DNA from: Comamonadaceae bacterium
Lineage (GTDB): Bacteria > Pseudomonadota > Gammaproteobacteria > Burkholderiales > Burkholderiaceae_C
Direction: 5' to 3'
Assembly (NCBI GenBank): GCA_015999985.1
Contig: JAECRA010000008.1
Span: 1 to 64,000 of the forward strand
DNA: 64,000 nt
The notes beneath the pieces are model-generated. The model was given only the letters and a program-made list of their open reading frames with translations, searched no databases and had not been told where the DNA came from. Positions 17,183 to 24,746 of the stretch are shown here, piece after piece. A program made the position numbers and the translations under genes. Each line of letters begins with the position of its first letter. Position 1 is the first letter of the stretch.

Positions 17183-18349
17183 TCAATAGGATTTGGGCAG
17201 GCCCAGCACGCGCTCGGCGATGTAGGAGAGGATCATTTCCCGGCTGACCGGCGCGATGCGCGCGATCATGACTTCGCGCAGGTAGCGCTCCACGTGATAT
17301 TCCTTGGCGTAGCCAAATCCACCATGCGTCAGGATGGCGCGTTCGCAAGCATGAAAGCCGGCTTCTGCGCCCAGGTACTTGGCGGCGTTGGCCTCTGCTC
17401 CGCATTCACGGCCATGGTCATACAGCCAGGCAGCCTTGCGCATCATGAGGTCGGCAGCTTCAAGCTCCATCCAGTTCGCCGCCAGGGGGTGTTGAATACC
17501 CTGGTTCTTTCCAATGGGACGATCGAACACGATGCGTTCATTCGCATAAGCCGCCGCCTTGCGCAGCGCCGCACGGCCTATGCCGATGGCCTCAGCGCCC
17601 AGCAGCACCCGCTCGGGGTTCATGCCGTGCAGGATGTACTTGAAGCCCTGACCCTCCTCGCCAATCCGGTCTTCCACCGGAATTTCGAGGCCATCGATGA
17701 ACAGCTCATTGGAGTCCACGGCCTTGCGCCCCATCTTGTCGATCAGGCGCACGTCAATCTTGCTTCGATCGAGGTCGGTGTAGAAAAGCGATAGGCCGTG
17801 GCTGTGGCTTTTGCACTCTTCTATCGGCGTGGTGCGCGCGAGCAGCAAAATCTTGTCGGCGACCTGAGCCGTAGAGATCCACACCTTCTGGCCGTGCACC
17901 ACATAGCGGTCACCTTGGCGCACTGCCCGTGTCTTAAGCTGTGTGGTGTTCAAGCCGGTGTTGGGTTCGGTCACGCCGAAGCACGACTTGAGCTCGCCCT
18001 GCACAACCGGAGGCAGATGACGGCGCTTTTGTTCTTCGCTGCCAAACACCACGAGTGGCATCAAGCCAAAGATGTTGATGTGAAACGCGCCGCAGCCACT
18101 CATGCAGGCGCCGGTCTCGGCAACGCTCTGCATCATCAACGCAGCTTCCGTGACGCCCAGGCCCGATCCGCCATAAGCCTCAGGAATGGCAATGCCCAAC
18201 CAACCGGCCTTGGCCATGGCGGCGTAGAAATCGTGGGGAAACTCGCCACTGCGGTCACGTTCCAACCAGTAATCTTCGCCAAAGGGCGCACACGATTGAG
18301 TGACGGCTTCGCGAATAGCCTGTTGCTCGGAGGTCAGTTCAAAAGACAT
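17183..18349 (-). CDS. Acyl-CoA dehydrogenase
   Basis: The product has 388 residues from the ATG at 18349 (MSFELTSEQQAIREAV). Motifs are G-W-L-G-I-A-I-P-E-A-Y-G-G-S-G-L-G, F-G-V-T-E-P-N-T-G-L-N-T-T, D-R-P-I-G-K-N-Q-G-I-Q-H-P and T-H-G-G-F-G-Y-A-K-E-Y. The N-T-G-L-N-T-T segment replaces the more common A-G-S-D, a variant seen in a subgroup of bacterial dehydrogenases. It lies 49 bp after the CoA transferase gene. A longer in-frame start exists upstream, but its added residues do not look like this family. Confidence 0.93.
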   Translation of the reverse strand: MSFELTSEQQAIREAVTQSCAPFGEDYWLERDRSGEFPHDFYAAMAKAGWLGIAIPEAYGGSGLGVTEAALMMQSVAETGACMSGCGAFHINIFGLMPLVVFGSEEQKRRHLPPVVQGELKSCFGVTEPNTGLNTTQLKTRAVRQGDRYVVHGQKVWISTAQVADKILLLARTTPIEECKSHSHGLSLFYTDLDRSKIDVRLIDKMGRKAVDSNELFIDGLEIPVEDRIGEEGQGFKYILHGMNPERVLLGAEAIGIGRAALRKAAAYANERIVFDRPIGKNQGIQHPLAANWMELEAADLMMRKAAWLYDHGRECGAEANAAKYLGAEAGFHACERAILTHGGFGYAKEYHVERYLREVMIARIAPVSREMILSYIAERVLGLPKSY

Positions 18350-18398
18350 GTACTTTGAGTTCCTCTGGTGTTTCTCTTGTCTTGATGGTGTTTGGGAG

Positions 18399-19604
18399 CT
18401 AGCCGAGCACACGCTGCGTTTGCAAGGCTTTGATCTCGTCGACACCGAACCCCGCCTCGCTCAAGACTTCTTCGCTGTGCTGTCCACATCGAGGAGCAGG
18501 CCGGGTTGAGGCCGGCTGGGTGCGCGACCAGGTCGCTGCATGCCGCATGGTGCGCAACCGCCCTTCGGTAGGGTGTTCCTCGTGGCCGAAGAATCCGGTG
18601 GCGACCAGGTGCGGGTCCTCGAATATCGAGTCGAGGGTGTTGACGGGAGTGGACGGAATGTCGGCTGTGTTCAAGCTTTCCAGCCAATCCGCCGTGCCGC
18701 GTGTACTCATGATGCGTCCGACTTCGGCGTACAGGGCATCGACGTGTTCAGTGCGCGTGGTGAGACTGGCCAGCCGTAGGTCGGTATCCATCTCCGACTC
18801 GCGCCCGAGCAGGCGCAGAAAATTGCGCCACTGCTTGTCGGTGTAGATCAGCGCACAGACGAAGCCATCCAGCGTGCGGTAGGGTTTGCGGCTACGCGAG
18901 AGCAGGCGCGCATAGCCTCCGCCATCCAGCGGCGGCTCGAAGCTAAGCCCGCCCAGGTGGTCTGACAGCACGAACCCGACCATGGTTTCGAACATCGGAA
19001 TGTCGATGCGCTGCCCGCATCCGCTCCCGTGCCGCTCATACACAGCCGCCAGAATGGCGGCGACGGCCGACAGACCCGTGATGCGGTCAACAATGGCGGC
19101 CGGTACGTACTGCGGATCACCTCCATTCGCTCGCGCAAACATGGAAGACAGCGTGCAGGCGCCCTGGATCAGATCGTCATAAGCCGGTTTAGCGGCATAG
19201 GGACCATCTTGCCCGTAGCCAAACATGCCCGCGTAGATGATGCGCGGATTGACCTCCTGCAACGCGTCATAAGACAGGCCCAAACGCGCCATGGCCTGGG
19301 GCCGCACGTTGTAGACGAAGATATCTGCCGCCTCTACCAGGCGCAGCAGCGCGGCCCGGCCTGCTGGCTGCTTGACGTCCAGCACAAGGCTGCGTTTACT
19401 GCGGTTCGTATTCAGGAAGATCGGCCCCATGCCAGGGGAGCGCACCGGACCGATGCCGCGCACGACATCGCCATCGGGCGACTCGATCTTGATCACGTCA
19501 GCGCCCATGTCGCCCAACCACTGGGTGCCATAGGGACCCATCAACACCGCCGTCATGTCGATGACGCGAAGGCCTTTCAAAGGCCCGGTCAACCCGTCAC
19601 TCAT
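18399..19604 (-). CDS. CaiB/BaiF family CoA transferase
   Basis: A 401-residue family III CoA transferase. It begins P-L-K-G-L-R-V-I-D-M-T-A-V-L-M-G-P-Y, continues with L-G-D-M-G-A-D-V-I-K-I-E, N-R-S-K-R-S-L-V-L-D, and carries F-G-Y-G-Q-D-G-P-Y. Such enzymes move CoA from one acyl-CoA to another acid and activate the substrate without ATP. It is the first gene of the leftward catabolic operon and faces the divergent IclR regulator across 206 bp, so its promoter is the likely target of that regulator. Confidence 0.93.
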   Translation of the reverse strand: MSDGLTGPLKGLRVIDMTAVLMGPYGTQWLGDMGADVIKIESPDGDVVRGIGPVRSPGMGPIFLNTNRSKRSLVLDVKQPAGRAALLRLVEAADIFVYNVRPQAMARLGLSYDALQEVNPRIIYAGMFGYGQDGPYAAKPAYDDLIQGACTLSSMFARANGGDPQYVPAAIVDRITGLSAVAAILAAVYERHGSGCGQRIDIPMFETMVGFVLSDHLGGLSFEPPLDGGGYARLLSRSRKPYRTLDGFVCALIYTDKQWRNFLRLLGRESEMDTDLRLASLTTRTEHVDALYAEVGRIMSTRGTADWLESLNTADIPSTPVNTLDSIFEDPHLVATGFFGHEEHPTEGRLRTMRHAATWSRTQPASTRPAPRCGQHSEEVLSEAGFGVDEIKALQTQRVLG

Positions 19605-19700
19605 GCCACCCCGCCCTCAACTCGGCTGCCGCTAACGATTGGATTCACCCAGGCCCGTGCCTGAGCTGAGCTTTGAGGGGATCGGGTTTGTTCTGATACC

Positions 19701-19715
19701 GGAATACGTATTTCC
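19701..19715. promoter_or_regulatory. Palindromic site resembling an IclR-family operator
   Basis: GGAATACGTATTTCC sits in the divergent gap between the CoA transferase and iclR-like genes, about 100 bp from each start. It is an inverted repeat with GGAA and TTCC arms around TACGTA, similar to the TGGAAATNATTTCCA box known for E. coli IclR. It is the most symmetric sequence in the gap, so it is the best operator candidate. Confidence 0.45.
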
Positions 19716-19810
19716 ATATAAGAATTATTTAAACCAAACCTCAACGCTGTCAACAGGATTGCGGGTAATCACCAAGTTCTCAGCAACGTCATCAGATAAT
19801 TCGCAAAGCC

Positions 19811-20614
19811 ATGCTCAACCATCCTCCCGAAGACGACGACCGTGCAGCCCCGCCCCGCGCCCCAGTGCGGGTCATGCAGGTCATAGCCACCCTGGCCAAG
19901 CACCGAAACGGCCTCTCACTGGCTCAGCTCAGCGAGGCGCTTCAACTGCCGAAAACCAGCCTGTTCAGCCTGCTGCGTTCACTGGAATCTGGCGGCTACG
20001 TGATCTCGGAAAGCGGCCACCATCGCTTGGGCCAGGAAACCCACAGCCTGGCGGCGCTCATTCAGCACACGGATGGCTTTCCAGGCAACGTGCGGCCCTG
20101 GTTGAATCAATTGCACAAGGCATGCGAGGAAACGGTCATGGTGGGCGTACCGGCCGACAACTGGCGCCACCTGGTGTACGTGGACGTGATCGAGGCCAGC
20201 AGCTGGCTGCGCTACTCAGCCAACATCGGCGCGCACCGCCCCCTCTACTCCACTTCCCTGGGCCTGACCTTGTTGGCCTTCGCTTTGCCGGAGCAGCAGC
20301 AACGCTATCTGGAAGCTTCTCAATTCGAACCGGTGACGGCGCACACCATCACAACCCGAGAAGGGTTGATGAAGGCTTTTCGCCAGATCCAGGAGGAAGG
20401 CTGCGTGTGCAGCGCTGGCTCCATCGAAGGCGCCACGGGTGTTTCGGCACCGATCTTTGACGCCGAAGGCGGGCTGTATGCGGCAGTAGGTATGGCTGGG
20501 CCCACTACGCGCTACGCGCGCAATGTGGAGCGCTTCGTTGATCTGGTGAGGCAATGTGGGGCGCAGATGTCACGGGCGCTGGGGTATGAGGGGAGGTATC
20601 CGGGGAAGGGCTGA
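19811..20614 (+). CDS. IclR family transcriptional regulator
   Basis: A 267-residue IclR-type protein. The N-terminal winged helix (about 18-80) reads R-V-M-Q-V-I-A-T-L-A-K-H-R-N-G-L-S-L-A-Q-L and then L-P-K-T-S-L-F-S-L-L-R-S-L. The C-terminal effector domain has G-A-T-G-V-S-A-P-I-F and G-L-Y-A-A-V-G-M-A-G-P. Members usually bind small acids and regulate an adjacent catabolic operon. It is divergent from the CoA transferase-led operon at 8785-19604, which it probably controls together with its own gene. Confidence 0.93.
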   Translation: MLNHPPEDDDRAAPPRAPVRVMQVIATLAKHRNGLSLAQLSEALQLPKTSLFSLLRSLESGGYVISESGHHRLGQETHSLAALIQHTDGFPGNVRPWLNQLHKACEETVMVGVPADNWRHLVYVDVIEASSWLRYSANIGAHRPLYSTSLGLTLLAFALPEQQQRYLEASQFEPVTAHTITTREGLMKAFRQIQEEGCVCSAGSIEGATGVSAPIFDAEGGLYAAVGMAGPTTRYARNVERFVDLVRQCGAQMSRALGYEGRYPGKG

Positions 20615-20662
20615 TGAATTGATAGGGATGGACTCGGTGCGGTGGATGGATGGTGTTTTTCT

Positions 20663-20839
20663 TCCTACTATTTTTTGGGAGTGCCATCCGGGGCGGAGCA
20701 AAAGGAGTAGGTGCGCCGCCGGGCGCATATCTCGGCATCCGACTTTCAAATCAAGAGCAGAAGGCAACTAACAAATGCCGCGAACAACTCAGCCGCCGCT
20801 TGCCCTCACCCCCGCCCTCTCCCGCGAGCGGGAGAGGGT
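20663..20839 (+). repeat. Diverged direct repeat, copy 1
   Basis: This copy starts with TCCTACTATTTTTTGG, continues through GGCGGAGCAAAAGGAGTAGG, GTGCGCCGCCGGGCGCA and CATCCGAC, and ends with a hairpin whose 11-bp arms are CCCTCTCCCGC (20815-20825) and GCGGGAGAGGG (20828-20838). The same order of blocks recurs in copy 2. The TACT...AGTA arms near its left end can also pair. Confidence 0.65.
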
Positions 20840-21115
20840 GTAAAACACTCGCTTGCGACTGACACGTGTAGGGCCGAGCGCAGCAATGGCCCGAGTGGGT
20901 ATCCCACCCCTTTGGCCGCGCTGAGAAGCGCAGGGCCAGGGGCGGGCAAGAGCACTGCAAGATGCTCTTGCTTCGTGATCTAGCTTGCCGCCGTTGTTTG
21001 AACGTAGAGAGCGAAGTGAACGAAGTGAGTTCGGCGGCACCGCCCCTGGACTGAGCATCGCAGGCTGCCCGGAGCGAAGCGCAGGGACGCGGACGGTGGG
21101 GCCGCCTTTCTTTTG

Positions 21116-21289
21116 CCTACTTTTCTTTGGCGGAGCAAAGAAGAAGTAGGTGCGCTGCCGGGCGCACTCCCCGGCCTCCGACCTCAAGAGACCAGCTGAA
21201 GGTAATTAGCAAGCGCAGCGCTAAATCGACCGCCGTATGCCCTCACCGGTTGGCCGGCCCCGCCCCACCCTCTCCCAGAGGGAGAGGGA
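21116..21289 (+). repeat. Diverged direct repeat, copy 2
   Basis: CCTACTTTTCTTTG (21116-21129) pairs with CAAAGAAGAAGTAGG (21136-21150), then GTGCGCTGCCGGGCGCA and CTCCGACC follow as in copy 1, and the unit ends with a 9-bp hairpin CCCTCTCCC/GGGAGAGGG (21268-21288). The shared order and spacing of blocks show common descent of the two copies despite many substitutions. Confidence 0.65.
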
Positions 21290-21386
21290 GCATGAAGCAA
21301 GCCCGCCGTTGCGAAGGGAAGGGAGTCAGAATCCCCGCCCTCGCGCGACCTACTAAAGCCTTGAATCGGCAGCTCATCATCCAACC

Positions 21387-22127
21387 TCAATTCGCCTGAA
21401 CCCCAACCCCCAACGCATCCTGATGATCAGCCAACCGCGGCATCGCCAACGGCACCAGATCATTCACCCCACGCAAATACAACCGCCATTCAGCCAATAT
21501 TTGAGCCCGCCCCTCATCACCAACATAAGGAACCTGATACCCCACAAAAGGCGGCAACACCTGCATCCCCGTAAAGCCAAGAACACCTCTCTGAAGAGGC
21601 ATCAAAATGTCGTTCATCTCACCATTCAGAGACTCTGGCCCATACGCCTGCGAAGGCGCCCCCGTGGTCACCGCGACAAGCGCCTTCTTCCCAGCGAGCC
21701 GCCCCAACTCAAACACTGCAGAGCGGCTATATACAACTCCAGACAGAAACACCCGATCAATCCACCCCTTCATGATGGCGGGCATACCGAACCACCACAG
21801 GGGAAACATCAGAACCAGCAGGTCCGCTTCGAGCAAGTGGTTCAGTTCGGCTTGAATATCCGCAGCCAGGCTCCCGTCTTTCCAGCTGCGGCGCTGCGCC
21901 AAAGAAACGTTCAAGGGTTCATCGGTCTCAAGCGTGGAAAAGTCGCTGTGATCCACCGTCGCCTTGAACTGCATGGCATAAAGGTCTGACACCTTCACCA
22001 CGCAACCCTGACTTTCAAGCTCCTCGACGGCGGTCGCACGTAGCGTGGAATGAAAGGAGCGCGGCTCCGGGTGAGCACTCACGAGGAGCACGCGGCGCGG
22101 CAAAGGGTCACCCACGCAACAACTCAT
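21387..22127 (-). CDS. NAD(P)H dehydrogenase (quinone), flavodoxin-like fold
   Basis: The product has 246 residues from the ATG at 22127. It carries V-L-L-V-S-A-H-P-E-P-R-S-F, the FMN/FAD phosphate-binding start of the NQO1/MdaB/KefF group, and F-P-L-W-W-F-G-M-P-A-I-M-K-G-W-I-D-R-V-F, the family's central signature. Such proteins reduce quinones or act as oxidoreductase partners. The start overlaps the stop of the upstream acyl-CoA dehydrogenase gene by 20 bp, so the two are cotranscribed. The longer in-frame upstream extension is translated from dehydrogenase coding DNA and was discarded. Confidence 0.88.
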   Translation of the reverse strand: MSCCVGDPLPRRVLLVSAHPEPRSFHSTLRATAVEELESQGCVVKVSDLYAMQFKATVDHSDFSTLETDEPLNVSLAQRRSWKDGSLAADIQAELNHLLEADLLVLMFPLWWFGMPAIMKGWIDRVFLSGVVYSRSAVFELGRLAGKKALVAVTTGAPSQAYGPESLNGEMNDILMPLQRGVLGFTGMQVLPPFVGYQVPYVGDEGRAQILAEWRLYLRGVNDLVPLAMPRLADHQDALGVGVQAN

Positions 22128-23310
22128 CGCTGATGATGATCTTGCGCACCTCTGTCGTTCCAGCCCCAATCTCCAGCAGCTTGATGGACCTGTACAAGCG
22201 ATTGATCTCGGACTCCCACATATAGCCCATACCGCCGTGAATCTGAACCGCCTCATTCAGGACTTTGTTCATCGTCTCGGCGGCGTACATCACCGATGCC
22301 GCGGTGATCTTGTGCACGCTGCCCCGGCCACCGCCGCCAATCTCCAGATCGTTGGCCGCGCGAAGCGCCTGATAGGTGAACAGGCGCATGGATTCGATCC
22401 AGACGTACATGTCCGCAAGCTTGGCGCGGATCATCTGGAAATCTGCAATGGGCTTGCCAAACTGTATGCGGGTGCGAGCATAGTCCAGCGAAAGCTCGAG
22501 CGCACGCTCGCAAATGCCCAGGCAGATCGGTGAAATCATGGAGCGTTCCAGATCCAGACCGCTCATCACGACCTTGACTCCTTCATCCAGCCCGCCCACC
22601 AGATTGCGCACCGGAACGCGGCAATTTTCAAACACCAACTCGCCTGTCTGGCTGCCCCGAAAGCCCATCTTGATGAGCTTCTGTGCCACGCTGAAGCCAG
22701 GCATGTCCTTCTCGACAATGAACGCTGAAATGCCTTTGGCACCGCGCGCCTTGTCAGTCTTGGCGTAGATCAACAGCACATCCGCTACAGGACCGTTGGT
22801 GATGTAGATTTTCCTGCCATTGAGGACGTAAGCATCTCCGTCCAAGGTCGCCGTGGTAGCCATGGAGCCAAGCGCATCTGAGCCCGCTCCGGGTTCTGTC
22901 AGACCCAAGGCACCTGTGAGCTTGCCGCTGCACAAGCCAGGCACGTAGCGCTGGCGGATGTCTTCATTGGCGTTGCGAAAGATGTTGTAGAGACACAGGT
23001 TCTCGTGTGCCACCCAACTCAAGGCCAGCGCATGATTCCAACGCGAGAAAGCTTGCAGGACCAAACCACTGGTGAACAGATCCATGCCGGCGCCACCCAG
23101 CTCCTCGGGAACGGGAATACCGAAATAACCATTGGCACCGATCTTCGCAAAAGCTTCCGGTGGCCACCACTCCTCATCGTCCATGCGCTGAGACAAAGGA
23201 TAGAGCTCGGCGCGAGCGAAGCGATCAGCTTGATCGAGAATCTCTTGCTCATCGTCAGAAAGGCCGGAAAAGCGCTGCGATGCGCTCATGGTGGAAGCAG
23301 TCGTGTTCAT
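22108..23310 (-). CDS. Isovaleryl-CoA dehydrogenase-like acyl-CoA dehydrogenase
   Basis: A 400-residue acyl-CoA dehydrogenase. It contains G-L-T-E-P-G-A-G-S-D-A-L-G-S-M, N-G-R-K-I-Y-I-T-N-G, M-G-F-R-G-S-Q-T-G-E-L-V-F, R-I-Q-F-G-K-P-I and the C-terminal L-L-E-I-G-A-G-T-T-E-V-R. The M-G-F-R-G-S and T-N-G segments recall isovaleryl-CoA and citronellyl-CoA dehydrogenases. The overall similarity and its location opposite a carboxylase operon suggest a branched acyl-CoA substrate; this is inference. The hydratase gene lies upstream after 121 bp. Confidence 0.92.
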   Translation of the reverse strand: MNTTASTMSASQRFSGLSDDEQEILDQADRFARAELYPLSQRMDDEEWWPPEAFAKIGANGYFGIPVPEELGGAGMDLFTSGLVLQAFSRWNHALALSWVAHENLCLYNIFRNANEDIRQRYVPGLCSGKLTGALGLTEPGAGSDALGSMATTATLDGDAYVLNGRKIYITNGPVADVLLIYAKTDKARGAKGISAFIVEKDMPGFSVAQKLIKMGFRGSQTGELVFENCRVPVRNLVGGLDEGVKVVMSGLDLERSMISPICLGICERALELSLDYARTRIQFGKPIADFQMIRAKLADMYVWIESMRLFTYQALRAANDLEIGGGGRGSVHKITAASVMYAAETMNKVLNEAVQIHGGMGYMWESEINRLYRSIKLLEIGAGTTEVRKIIISDELLRG

Positions 23311-23355
23311 TGGAGTACTTGGAATAGTGAAAGGAAAAAATCAGTAGGGCACAAA

Positions 23356-23369
23356 GGACTCGCGAGTCC
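23356..23369. repeat. Perfect 14-bp palindrome
   Basis: GGACTCGCGAGTCC lies in the 121-bp gap between the hydratase and dehydrogenase genes. It is a perfect dyad and could be a regulator-binding site or a small hairpin in the intercistronic mRNA. There is no T-run, so it is not a classical terminator. Confidence 0.35.
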
Positions 23370-23431
23370 GCGGTTCTGGCTCTTGCCAAGCGAGGTGCTT
23401 TGCCAGGGATGAACGCTTGGCCACCTGACGC

Positions 23432-24220
23432 TCATGCCTTGCTCCTGGCAGCACTGCGTGATGCAAAAGCGGCGACTCTCCGCGCGAAATCCTCAGTTCC
23501 GGCGCAGCGCTGGAACGCCGCCTTCTCACGATCGAGTTGCGCCTGCAAGGCCTCACGGCTCTGCACTGCGATCAGTTGCTTGAACTCCGCTACAGCCTGC
23601 GGAGCCAGAGCTACCAGCTTGTGCGCCCAGAGCAGAGCCCCGGCATCAGCGCTTTCGGCATCGACCACGCCATTGATGAGCCCAAGCTCATGGGCTTGCT
23701 CTGCCGTGAGCGTGTCGTGCAATGTGAGCAACTCCAATGCGCGCGCGCTTCCCACGCGCTGCATCAAACGGAAACTCAGGCCCCCATCGGATGAAGCACC
23801 GAGCTGCGCATACGCGGTCACGAAACGCGTGCTACGCGCTGCCAGCACCAGGTCACACGCCAATGCCAAAGAAATACCTCCGCCTGCGATGGCGCCCTGC
23901 ACGCTGGCGATCACCGGCACTTGCGCCCGGGAAATCACCATCACCGTGGTGTGAAAGCTCTCGATCATGCGACCGATAAAGCCTGGCAAGTCATCTGCAT
24001 GGGCGTGCATGGCCATCACGTCGCCGCCGCCGGAAAAGGAGCGGCCTTCGCCACGCAACACGATGGCACGAACGCCCGGTGCAGCCACCGTCTGCTCGAA
24101 CGCTTCGCGCAAGGCTTCGAGTGTGGCGTAGTCAAGCGAATTGAAAGCCTGCGGCCGCCTGAGCGTGATGGTGGCGATTCTTTGATCAAGGTCTACACGC
24201 ACGGATGAATCGTTGCTCAT
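23432..24220 (-). CDS. Enoyl-CoA hydratase/isomerase family protein
   Basis: The product has 262 residues from the ATG at 24220 (MSNDSSVRVDLDQR). Oxyanion-hole segments are F-S-G-G-G-D-V-M and G-A-I-A-G-G-G-I-S-L. The P-E-x-x-L-G glutamate region reads T-A-Y-A-Q-L-G-A-S-S-D-G-G, so the classical first Glu is absent and an Asp is retained. It is the first gene of the leftward group ending with the quinone reductase, and it is divergent from the large ABC/carboxylase operon. Hydratase or isomerase action in the same pathway is likely. Confidence 0.9.
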   Translation of the reverse strand: MSNDSSVRVDLDQRIATITLRRPQAFNSLDYATLEALREAFEQTVAAPGVRAIVLRGEGRSFSGGGDVMAMHAHADDLPGFIGRMIESFHTTVMVISRAQVPVIASVQGAIAGGGISLALACDLVLAARSTRFVTAYAQLGASSDGGLSFRLMQRVGSARALELLTLHDTLTAEQAHELGLINGVVDAESADAGALLWAHKLVALAPQAVAEFKQLIAVQSREALQAQLDREKAAFQRCAGTEDFARRVAAFASRSAARSKA

Positions 24221-24433
24221 AAGTCCCGCAAAAGGTTGTCGTGTGAGGAACGCCCAAACACGATATTGACCATGACTCAAAAACTGCGATCAAGGCCTTG
24301 AATTAGATATTTGATCAGGCTCATTTGGAAGAGTCTCATCCTTAGTGTTTACCCCTAAATTCCATATAAATCATGTGAATAAGCGCTCCCCCTTCTCTAG
24401 GAAGGAAGCCAAAAACACCATGAATTGGAAAAT

Positions 24434-24446
24434 TGAGTCTTACTCA
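24434..24446. promoter_or_regulatory. Inverted repeat next to the -35 box, candidate operator
   Basis: TGAGTCTTACTCA is a perfect 5-3-5 inverted repeat ending 8 bp before the TTGACA element. A regulator bound here would touch RNA polymerase. The TetR protein encoded inside the same operon (34993-35859) is a possible binder; that link is inference. Confidence 0.4.
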
Positions 24447-24454
24447 TAAACTTA

Positions 24455-24483
24455 TTGACACTGCCTTTTTGAGACCGTACTAT
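24455..24483 (+). promoter_or_regulatory. Sigma70-type promoter of the importer/carboxylase operon
   Basis: A perfect -35 TTGACA (24455-24460) and a -10 TACTAT (24478-24483, four of six consensus positions) are separated by exactly 17 bp. Transcription would begin near 24490, giving a leader of about 95 bases before the small ORF at 24584. It is the best-matching promoter in the window. Confidence 0.7.
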
Positions 24484-24583
24484 CCATCTCGCAGTCCAAG
24501 TCACTGCCACGGAGACAACGGTTCACAAAGCCTCTCGAGGCCCGTGAGCCGGCCGACAAAAAGAGTACGCACAGGAGATACCG

Positions 24584-24736
24584 ATGTCCGACAACGAGCA
24601 CCCTGGAGCACAAGCAGACCCTGCTGCGCTCCATGCGCGCCTGACTCATAGGCTCAACGGGAGCAGCAGCCTCATCACTATGGCTGCCCGAGCCTTGAAT
24701 GCGCATGCCGTGGTGCATCACCACGGCATGCCGTAA
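24584..24736 (+). CDS. Small His-rich ORF (50 aa) preceding livF
   Basis: A 50-codon frame, MSDNEHPGAQ at its start and HAVVHHHGMP at its end, opens 6 bp after a perfect AGGAG ribosome-binding site and closes 10 bp before the livF ATG. It is the first open frame behind the strong promoter at 24455. There is no signal peptide or membrane helix; six of 50 residues are His. I recognise no family. It could be a translated leader peptide, a small metal-binding or regulatory protein, or a device for coupling translation into livF. The strong start signals argue that it is translated. Confidence 0.55.
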   Translation: MSDNEHPGAQADPAALHARLTHRLNGSSSLITMAARALNAHAVVHHHGMP

Positions 24737-24746
24737 GCGCGCCGCC

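Larger units (their letters stand above)
20615..21386. other. Repeat-rich gene-free island
   Basis: About 770 bp with no credible gene. It contains two diverged direct copies of a roughly 175-bp unit (annotated separately), each ending in a CCCTCTCCC/GGGAGAGGG hairpin. Between them is a GC-rich section with G-A-A-G-C-G-type repeats. The composition and repeated hairpins are typical of extragenic repeat clusters in betaproteobacteria rather than of coding or regulatory DNA. Confidence 0.6.
24221..24583. other. Divergent control region of the importer/carboxylase operon
   Basis: About 360 bp between the leftward hydratase and the rightward small ORF/LivF genes. It is distinctly AT-rich in its central part. 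On the rightward side there are a perfect TTGACA -35 box, a -10 box and an inverted repeat just upstream, annotated separately. No open frame in the region is convincing. Confidence 0.6.

Noticed and set aside
20650-21399. Several short frames in the repeat island
   Set aside because: They run through hairpin repeats, lack ribosome-binding sites, and translate to low-complexity Arg/Ser/Pro peptides.
21387-22256. 43-residue N-terminal extension of the quinone reductase
   Set aside because: The extension is translated out of frame from the upstream dehydrogenase gene; the flavodoxin-like domain begins right after the ATG at 22127.
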